DNA of 64,000 nt from Reyranella massiliensis 521 (GTDB lineage: Bacteria; Pseudomonadota; Alphaproteobacteria; Reyranellales; Reyranellaceae): assembly GCF_000312425.1 (NCBI RefSeq), contig NZ_HE997181.1:4092320-4156319 (forward strand), read 5' to 3'. A program made the position numbers and the translations under genes. The notes under the pieces were generated by a model. That model did no database searches, was not told the DNA's origin, and saw only the letters and a list, made by a program, of their open reading frames with translations. Below are positions 59,061-64,000 of the stretch, piece by piece. Position 1 is the first letter of the stretch. Each line of letters starts with the position of its first letter.

Positions 59061-60812
59061 TTATGGACCTTTCGCTTCCGTCTCGGTCTCCGGTGGGAGG
59101 GCGAGGTTCATTTCGCGGCGTTCCTCGGCGATCGCCGCGACGGCGGCACGAACGGCAGGATGGCGCGACATGAACTGATTGAAGTCACGCCTGTCGAGAA
59201 CAAGGAACTGGCAGAAGTCGACCGCGATCACGTCGGCGGTCCGCCGCTCGCCACTCAACAGAGCCATCTCGCCAAAATAGGCGCCGGCGTCGAGCCGTAT
59301 GCTGCGGCCATTGACCATCACCTCGACAGCGCCGGACGAGATGAAGTACATGCCGTCCGCACGGTCGCCGGTGCGGATAACGCGCTCGCCGGGTGCCGCC
59401 GACTTGGGCCTGAACATCAACAGCAGCGCCTCCTGGTCCTGCCGCTCGACGAGCGACAAAACGGGAAACTGCTCCAGCAGACTATGCAGCTTGAGATCGT
59501 GCGCCTTCGAACGCTCCTCGCTGCGGGCCCGGATGCGATCGAGTTCGTGGCTCAGCGCTTCGTACTGCGGCTGACCGAAGAAGGCAGCGCCAGCCGGACG
59601 GGCCGCACGCAAGCGATTCTGCAATTCGGACACGAGCGCAAAGACGAGCGGATTGAGCATGATCGAGAACAACGCGCCTGCCACAACCAGGTCCCGGCCT
59701 TCGCCGGGCACCAGGCCCGTCGAGATGCCGAGGGCGATCAGGATGAACGAGAACTCTCCGATCTGCGCCAGGCTGGCCGACACCATCAACCCGGTGCCGA
59801 CCGGAAAGCGCAGCAGCATGATGATGCCGAACGCAATCACCGACTTTCCGACCACGATCAGCGCCAGGACGGCCAGCACAGCGTCAGGTTTGCGGAGGAG
59901 GATTGTCGGATCGAACAGCATGCCGACCGATACGAAGAACAGCACCGAGAAGGCATCCTGCAGCGGCAGCGAATCGGCCGCCGCCTTGTGGCTGAAGGAC
60001 GATTCGCTCAGCACCACGCCGGCAAAGAACGCGCCCAGCGCGAAGGAAACACCGAAGATATGGGCCGAACCGTAGGCGATGCCGAGTGCGATCGCGAGGA
60101 CCGAAAGCGTGAAGAGCTCGCGCGAGCCCGTCCTCGCGACGCGGGCCAGGATCCACGGCACCACCTTCGGGCCGAGCAAGATGGCAAGAGCGGCAAAGGC
60201 CGCCACCTTTGCCAGCGTGACGGCGATCTCCAGCGCCAGCGGCATCTGGGCGACGCCGGCACCATGGCTTTCGACCGGCTTGCCGCCCAGGACTTCGGCG
60301 AAAGCCGGCAGCAGTACCAGAGCCAGCACCATCGCCAGATCCTCGACGATCAGCCATCCCACGGCGACACGACCGTTGGGCGTGTTGACGAGATTGCGTT
60401 CCTCCAGGGCCTTGAGCAGCACGACGGTGCTGGCCACGGAAAGACTCAACCCGACGACAAGGCCCGTTCCGAGGCTCCAGCCCCACACCCAGCACATGCC
60501 CATGCCCAGCAGCGTGGCCAGGACGATCTGACCTATCGCACCCGGTATGGCGATACCCCTAACCGCCAGCAGATCGGAGGTAGAAAAATGCAGGCCGACG
60601 CCGAACATCAGCAGGATGACGCCGATCTCGGCGAGCTGAGCGGAAAGTCCGGTATCGGCAACGAAGCCCGGCGTGTAGGGCCCCATCAAGACGCCAGCGA
60701 ATAGGTAACCGACCAGCGGGGGCAGACGCATCCGATCTGCCAGGTAGCCAAACGTGAATGCGAGCACGAAGCCGATAGCAATCGTGGAGATGAGCGTAGC
60801 TTCGTGATGCAC
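59061..60812 (-). CDS. CPA2 cation:proton antiporter with C-terminal cyclic-nucleotide-binding domain
   Basis: A 583-residue antiporter paralogous to the one at 18313. The membrane part shows GYLFAGVLMGPYTPGF, GVILLMFGVGLHFST, VEDLAMVLALVLLP and SASLAQIGEFSFILIALG. Instead of an RCK domain it has a cytoplasmic cyclic-nucleotide-binding domain at about residues 460-560 (GERVIRTGDRADGMYFISSG, AYFGEMALLSGERRTADVIA), with Glu and Arg in the phosphate-binding cassette. A coiled region links the two. It probably exports K+ or Na+ under control of a nucleotide or a related ligand. Confidence 0.92.
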   Translation of the reverse strand: MHHEATLISTIAIGFVLAFTFGYLADRMRLPPLVGYLFAGVLMGPYTPGFVADTGLSAQLAEIGVILLMFGVGLHFSTSDLLAVRGIAIPGAIGQIVLATLLGMGMCWVWGWSLGTGLVVGLSLSVASTVVLLKALEERNLVNTPNGRVAVGWLIVEDLAMVLALVLLPAFAEVLGGKPVESHGAGVAQMPLALEIAVTLAKVAAFAALAILLGPKVVPWILARVARTGSRELFTLSVLAIALGIAYGSAHIFGVSFALGAFFAGVVLSESSFSHKAAADSLPLQDAFSVLFFVSVGMLFDPTILLRKPDAVLAVLALIVVGKSVIAFGIIMLLRFPVGTGLMVSASLAQIGEFSFILIALGISTGLVPGEGRDLVVAGALFSIMLNPLVFALVSELQNRLRAARPAGAAFFGQPQYEALSHELDRIRARSEERSKAHDLKLHSLLEQFPVLSLVERQDQEALLLMFRPKSAAPGERVIRTGDRADGMYFISSGAVEVMVNGRSIRLDAGAYFGEMALLSGERRTADVIAVDFCQFLVLDRRDFNQFMSRHPAVRAAVAAIAEERREMNLALPPETETEAKGP

Positions 60813-60955
60813 CTGCGATTCCCGTCTGAAATGAGAAGCGGCCCACGAGCAGGCCAGCGACCAGATTTAGCGCGGCCCCAAGGCCGGTGTCACTACGTGT
60901 GCAATGGCGGTTTCGGGCCATGCAATCGCGAGGCCATAAAAATTTCGTGTCCATC

Positions 60956-60980
60956 GGAATAGATCGGCTGCAGCAGCGTT
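60956..60980 (+). promoter_or_regulatory. EcfG-like promoter of the COG4315 gene
   Basis: GGAAT (one mismatch from GGAAC), 16 bases, then CGTTT. The spacing is identical to that of the exact copies in this window. The ATG is 42 bases from the -10 element. Confidence 0.55.
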
Positions 60981-61021
60981 TCTCTTGTGCAGCCCATGCC
61001 TGCACAGGAGACAATCTCACC

Positions 61022-61402
61022 ATGAAGTCATTCCTCGCTACTGCCGCCATCCTCGCAGCATTCGTTGCGGGCAGCGCCCTCGCCGCCGAGCCTGCCACGG
61101 CGACCCCACCGGCCATGAAGGACGGCATGTTCGTCACCGCCAAGGGCATGACCCTTTACACCTTCGACAAGGACACCGCCGGCAAGTCGGTGTGCAACGG
61201 TCCGTGCGCAACCAACTGGCCGCCAGCCTTGGTGGCAGATGGCGCCAAGGCAACGGGTGATTGGACGATCATCACGCGCGACGACGGGACAAAGCAATGG
61301 GCCTACAAGGGCAAGCCGCTCTATGCCTTCGCCAAGGACACCAAGGCGGGCGACAAGACGGGCGACGGTTTCCTGAACGGCGCCTGGCACGTCGCGAAGT
61401 AG
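61022..61402 (+). CDS. Exported COG4315 repeat protein
   Basis: A 126-residue secreted protein with a Sec signal (MKSFLATAAILAAFVAGSAL). It has two repeats of the COG4315 type, GMTLYTFDKDTAGKSVCNG and GKPLYAFAKDTKAGDKTGDG. Two cysteines (VCNGPCATNWPP) are next to each other in sequence. The fold is known from many stress-linked envelope proteins of unknown chemistry. AGGAGA lies nine bases before the ATG. It precedes an ECF sigma gene by 64 bases and has an EcfG-like promoter. Confidence 0.88.
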   Translation: MKSFLATAAILAAFVAGSALAAEPATATPPAMKDGMFVTAKGMTLYTFDKDTAGKSVCNGPCATNWPPALVADGAKATGDWTIITRDDGTKQWAYKGKPLYAFAKDTKAGDKTGDGFLNGAWHVAK

Positions 61403-61466
61403 ACGACCGCAAAGTAATCATGTCGCCTTCCCCTTCCACCCCGTATGACAGTGGAGGGGGTTAGTA

Positions 61467-61973
61467 ATGGCGGACGCAGAGACGCTGCTCGAGCCGCTGA
61501 TCCCGGCGTTGCGCCGCTACGCCTATGCGTTGGTGCGCAACCACGACGCGGCGGACGACCTGGTGCAGGACACGCTGGAGCGTGCCCTGTCGCGCTGGAG
61601 TTTGCGCCGCACCGACGGCGACCTGCGCGCCTGGCTGTTCACCATCCTGCGCAACCTGCATCTCTCGGCCGAGCGCCAGCGGCAGCGACGCGGGCCGCAT
61701 CTCGACGTCGATGCGATCTCGCCGCCTGGCACTGCCGCGACACAGGAGGCCGGCCTCGAGATGCAGGATGTCCTGGCTGCCCTGGACCAGCTCCCGGAGG
61801 AACAGAAGTCGCTCCTGCTGCTGGTCGGTGTCGAGGATCTTTCCTACGACGATGCCGCGCGTGTGCTCGGCGTGCCGCCGGGCACGGTAATGTCGCGGCT
61901 ATCACGCGGGCGTCAGAGGCTGCGATCGATTCTGGAGACGGGGCGGGCCCGGCTGCTTCGGAGAGTAAAATGA
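61467..61973 (+). CDS. ECF RNA polymerase sigma factor
   Basis: A 168-residue group 4 sigma factor. Region 2 is RYAYALVRNHDAADDLVQDT with LRAWLFTILRNLHL. Region 4 is ALDQLPEEQKSLLLLVGVED and the helix-turn-helix SYDDAARVLGVPPGTVMSRL. GGAGGGGG lies about ten bases before the ATG. The next gene is its anti-sigma, overlapping by four bases. It lacks the extra C-terminal part of EcfG, so it is probably a separate ECF group with its own regulon. Confidence 0.95.
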   Translation: MADAETLLEPLIPALRRYAYALVRNHDAADDLVQDTLERALSRWSLRRTDGDLRAWLFTILRNLHLSAERQRQRRGPHLDVDAISPPGTAATQEAGLEMQDVLAALDQLPEEQKSLLLLVGVEDLSYDDAARVLGVPPGTVMSRLSRGRQRLRSILETGRARLLRRVK

Positions 61974-62785
61974 CGGGCAACGAACTTCCTATCGGCGACG
62001 ACGATCTGCAGGCTTTCGTCGACGACCGCCTCGACGCCCCCCGACGCAGAGCCGTGGAAGCACACCTGGCCGCTCGTCCCGAGCTCGCCGACAGAGTCGC
62101 CGCAGAGCGCCGGGATCGCACCCTCCTGCGCGGCCAGCTCGGCGCGAAGTTTGCCGAGCCGGTGCCGGCGCGGCTGCGCATCTCCGCTCTTCGCGCAGCA
62201 CGGCGGGAACGCTGGACGAGTTCGGCCCGTTCCATCGCGGCCGCCCTGGCGATCTTCGTCGTCGGCAGCGGGGTCGGATGGTTTGCAAACAGCCTGACGC
62301 TGTCCCCGCGCGCGGCAGCGCCGACAGCCAGCGTCGCCCAGAGCGCGACGGCGGCCTTCCGGACCTTCGTGGTCGAGGTTGCTCACCCCGTCGAAGTCGG
62401 CGTGCAACAGGAAGCCCATCTGCTGCAATGGCTCTCCAAGCGCCTCGGGCGCAAGCTTGCCGCGCCCGACCTGCAGCCCTTTGGCTACAAATTGATGGGC
62501 GGACGGCTGTTGCCCGGCGGCACCGGCGCCGCGGCGCAGCTCATGTACGACGATGCAAGTGGCCGGCGCCTCACGATCTATGTGCGTGCCGCCGACGGTA
62601 CCGAGACGGCTTTCCGCTTCCAGCAGGAGGGCGAGGCCGCGACCTTTGCCTGGATCGACCAGGGCTTCGGCTTTGCCGTCACCGCGGCAGCCACACGAGA
62701 GGAACTGCTGCCGATCGCCGAGGCAGTGTATCGCGGATTCGACGGCGCTACTTCGACGGGTCCGTCAGGTCCTCGAACTCCTTGA
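61970..62785 (+). CDS. Membrane anti-sigma factor
   Basis: A 271-residue anti-sigma factor. The N-terminal anti-sigma domain (DDDLQAFVDDRLDAPRRRAV, EAHLAARPELADRVAAE) precedes one membrane helix at about residues 86-107 and a periplasmic sensor of 160 residues. The zinc motif H-x3-C-x2-C is missing (His32 is followed by Leu-Ala-Ala-Arg), so it is not a zinc-redox type. ATGA overlap with the sigma gene gives coupling. The last 38 bases overlap the convergent PGPGW gene. Confidence 0.9.
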   Translation: MTGNELPIGDDDLQAFVDDRLDAPRRRAVEAHLAARPELADRVAAERRDRTLLRGQLGAKFAEPVPARLRISALRAARRERWTSSARSIAAALAIFVVGSGVGWFANSLTLSPRAAAPTASVAQSATAAFRTFVVEVAHPVEVGVQQEAHLLQWLSKRLGRKLAAPDLQPFGYKLMGGRLLPGGTGAAAQLMYDDASGRRLTIYVRAADGTETAFRFQQEGEAATFAWIDQGFGFAVTAAATREELLPIAEAVYRGFDGATSTGPSGPRTP

Positions 62786-63014
62786 GATGGCTCGGCGCCC
62801 ATCTGTGATCGCGGGCCTGCACGATCCAGCGATTCAGAATCGGTAAGCGCCCGCGCGCATACTTGACCCAGCGGCGGCCGGTCTCGAACTCGGTTGCGAG
62901 CAGATAGAGACCGATCACGAAGAATATCCAGCCCTGCAGGATCGGCAGCAAGCCGCCGATCACCGACATTGCGAAGCAGCCGGCGACCGCGAGCGCCATC
63001 AGCGGCTTGCGCAT
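62748..63014 (-). CDS. PGPGW-type small transmembrane protein
   Basis: An 88-residue inner-membrane protein with two helices: residues 5-25 and 28-45, the latter reading GWIFFVIGLYLLATEFETGR, characteristic of the PGPGW family. A basic C-terminal part (RRWVKYARGRLPILNRWIVQ) and an acidic end follow. The function is unknown. It lies 18 bases after lpdA on the same strand, so it is probably co-transcribed. The 3' end overlaps the anti-sigma gene by 38 bases. Confidence 0.75.
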   Translation of the reverse strand: MRKPLMALAVAGCFAMSVIGGLLPILQGWIFFVIGLYLLATEFETGRRWVKYARGRLPILNRWIVQARDHRWAPSHLKEFEDLTDPSK

Positions 63015-63032
63015 GGCGCCGCGCCGCTCCGC

Positions 63033-64000
63033 CTAGAGATGGATCGGTTTGTCCCAGGCCGCGAGGGCAGCTTCCTTCATTGCCTCGTTGACCGTGGGAT
63101 GGGCATGGCACACGCGGCCGATATCCTCGGCCGACGCCGAGAATTCCATCGCGAGCGCGGCTTCGGCAATCATGGTTCCGGCCTCGGCGCCGAAAATATG
63201 GACGCCCAGCACGCGGTCCGTTGCCTTGTCGGCCAGCACTTTCACGAAACCCTCCGTCGCTGCGTTCGCGCGGCTGCGCGGATCGGCGGTGAATGGATAC
63301 TTGCCGATCTTGTAGGCAACGCCAGCGGCCTTGAGCTGTTCCTCGGTCTTTCCGACCCATGCCACCTCGGGCTGGGTGTAGATGATCGAGGGCACGAGAT
63401 CCCAGTTCACATGGCCCTTCTGGCCCGCGATGGTCTCGACGCAGGCGACACCATCTTCGCTCGCCTTGTGGGCCAGCATCGGCCCGTCGATCACGTCGCC
63501 GATGGCGTAGATGCCCGGCACGGAAGTCTGGAAGTGGCCATCGACCGCGATACGGCCGCGTTCGGTCATCTTCACGCCGGCCTTGTCGAGGCCGAGACCC
63601 TGCACATAGGGCCGGCGACCGATCGAGACCAGCACGACGTCGGCTTCAAGCGTCTCCGCCGCGCCACCCTTCGCAGGCTCGACGGTGAGCGTGACGCCAG
63701 TTGCGGTCGTCTCGGCCTTCGTCACCTTGGAGCCGAGCTTGAACTTCAACCCCTGCTTGGCCAGCGAACGCTGGAAGAACTTGGTGATCTCGTCGTCGAC
63801 ACCTGGAGTGATGCGATCGAGGAACTCGACGACGGTGACATCGGCCCCCAGACGCCGCCACACCGAGCCCAGTTCCAACCCGATGATGCCGGCGCCCACG
63901 ACGACCAGCCGCTTGGGCACTTCGGCGAGTTCCAGTGCGCCGGTCGAGGAGACGATCTTCGTCTCGTCGATGGTGACGCCCGGCAGCGGCATCACTTCCG
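63033..64000 (-). CDS. lpdA: Dihydrolipoyl dehydrogenase, 5' partial
   Basis: The C-terminal 322 residues of a flavoprotein disulfide reductase, E3 of the 2-oxo-acid dehydrogenase complexes. The NAD-binding loop is [20 protein letters not shown], then [17 protein letters not shown], the second FAD segment [20 protein letters not shown], and the dimer interface with the catalytic histidine [15 protein letters not shown]. The N-terminal FAD loop and redox-active CxxxxC lie beyond the window edge. Confidence 0.95.
   Translation of the reverse strand, partial: EVMPLPGVTIDETKIVSSTGALELAEVPKRLVVVGAGIIGLELGSVWRRLGADVTVVEFLDRITPGVDDEITKFFQRSLAKQGLKFKLGSKVTKAETTATGVTLTVEPAKGGAAETLEADVVLVSIGRRPYVQGLGLDKAGVKMTERGRIAVDGHFQTSVPGIYAIGDVIDGPMLAHKASEDGVACVETIAGQKGHVNWDLVPSIIYTQPEVAWVGKTEEQLKAAGVAYKIGKYPFTADPRSRANAATEGFVKVLADKATDRVLGVHIFGAEAGTMIAEAALAMEFSASAEDIGRVCHAHPTVNEAMKEAALAAWDKPIHL

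Overview
The window is a GC-rich stretch of an alphaproteobacterial chromosome. The evidence is the atpHAGDC block (F1 genes only, no Fo genes beside it), the order rplU-rpmA-obgE-proB-proA-nadD-rsfS-rlmH, two Bug-type (tripartite tricarboxylate transporter) receptors, a tartrate dehydratase of the Bradyrhizobium TarD type, and promoters of the GGAAC-N16/17-CGTT class read by the alphaproteobacterial general-stress sigma factor EcfG. A Reyranella-like or related soil/water rhizobial-rhodospirillal lineage would fit, but the genus is a guess. I see no prophage, IS element, CRISPR array or rRNA; there is one tRNA (Ser, CGA).

1-8.6 kb: a family III CoA-transferase cut by the window edge, a flavin-fold oxidase and a GNAT, then a minus-strand trehalose operon (otsB, a GH15 glycosidase, otsA) with an EcfG-type promoter, a DUF1127 protein, a class V aminotransferase and a GFA-domain protein. 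8.6-18.2 kb: a catabolic block with a Bug receptor, hydantoinase/oxoprolinase subunits A and B, an SMP-30 lactonase, an MFS permease and D-tartrate dehydratase. A second Bug receptor faces it, followed by two tiny sister lipoprotein genes that lie beside a footprint of tandem duplication. 18.2-29.8 kb: mixed housekeeping and envelope genes (CPA2 antiporter with RCK domain, GST, OmpA-type porin, a broken FAD oxidoreductase, PAP2 phosphatase, an orphan peptidoglycan-binding-domain protein, a YggS-type PLP protein, a small lipoprotein, an orphan solute-binding protein, RidA with a divergent TetR).

29.8-42.5 kb is the conserved core: tRNA-Ser, a PLP decarboxylase, rplU-rpmA-obgE-proBA, an in-frame nadD-rsfS fusion, rlmH, gpmI, a CtpA protease, a YibQ-type deacetylase and rppH. 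42.5-53.9 kb holds a ferritin-like protein behind a perfect palindrome, atpHAGDC, priA, and the divergent fsa-DUF484-xerC-racemase run. 53.9-64 kb holds a permease/GNAT pair, a RibD-like reductase, a dienelactone hydrolase co-transcribed with an NsrR-like regulator, a divergent truncated haemoglobin/alternative oxidase/YeaR-like operon, a second CPA2 antiporter with a cyclic-nucleotide-binding domain, a COG4315 protein, an ECF sigma/anti-sigma pair, a PGPGW membrane protein and the 3' part of lpdA.

The most interesting signals are these. A nitric-oxide tolerance unit (NsrR-like regulator, group III globin, NO-resistant terminal oxidase, YeaR-like protein) has an EcfG-type promoter with a 12-bp palindrome lying inside its -35/-10 spacer. 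The same promoter class precedes the trehalose operon and a small lipoprotein gene, so the window appears to hold part of a stress regulon. NadD and RsfS are joined without a stop codon, with a ribosome-binding site in front of an ATT codon at the joint. The paired micro-lipoproteins share the C-terminal motif GW(D/E)NFRA and carry a duplication scar.
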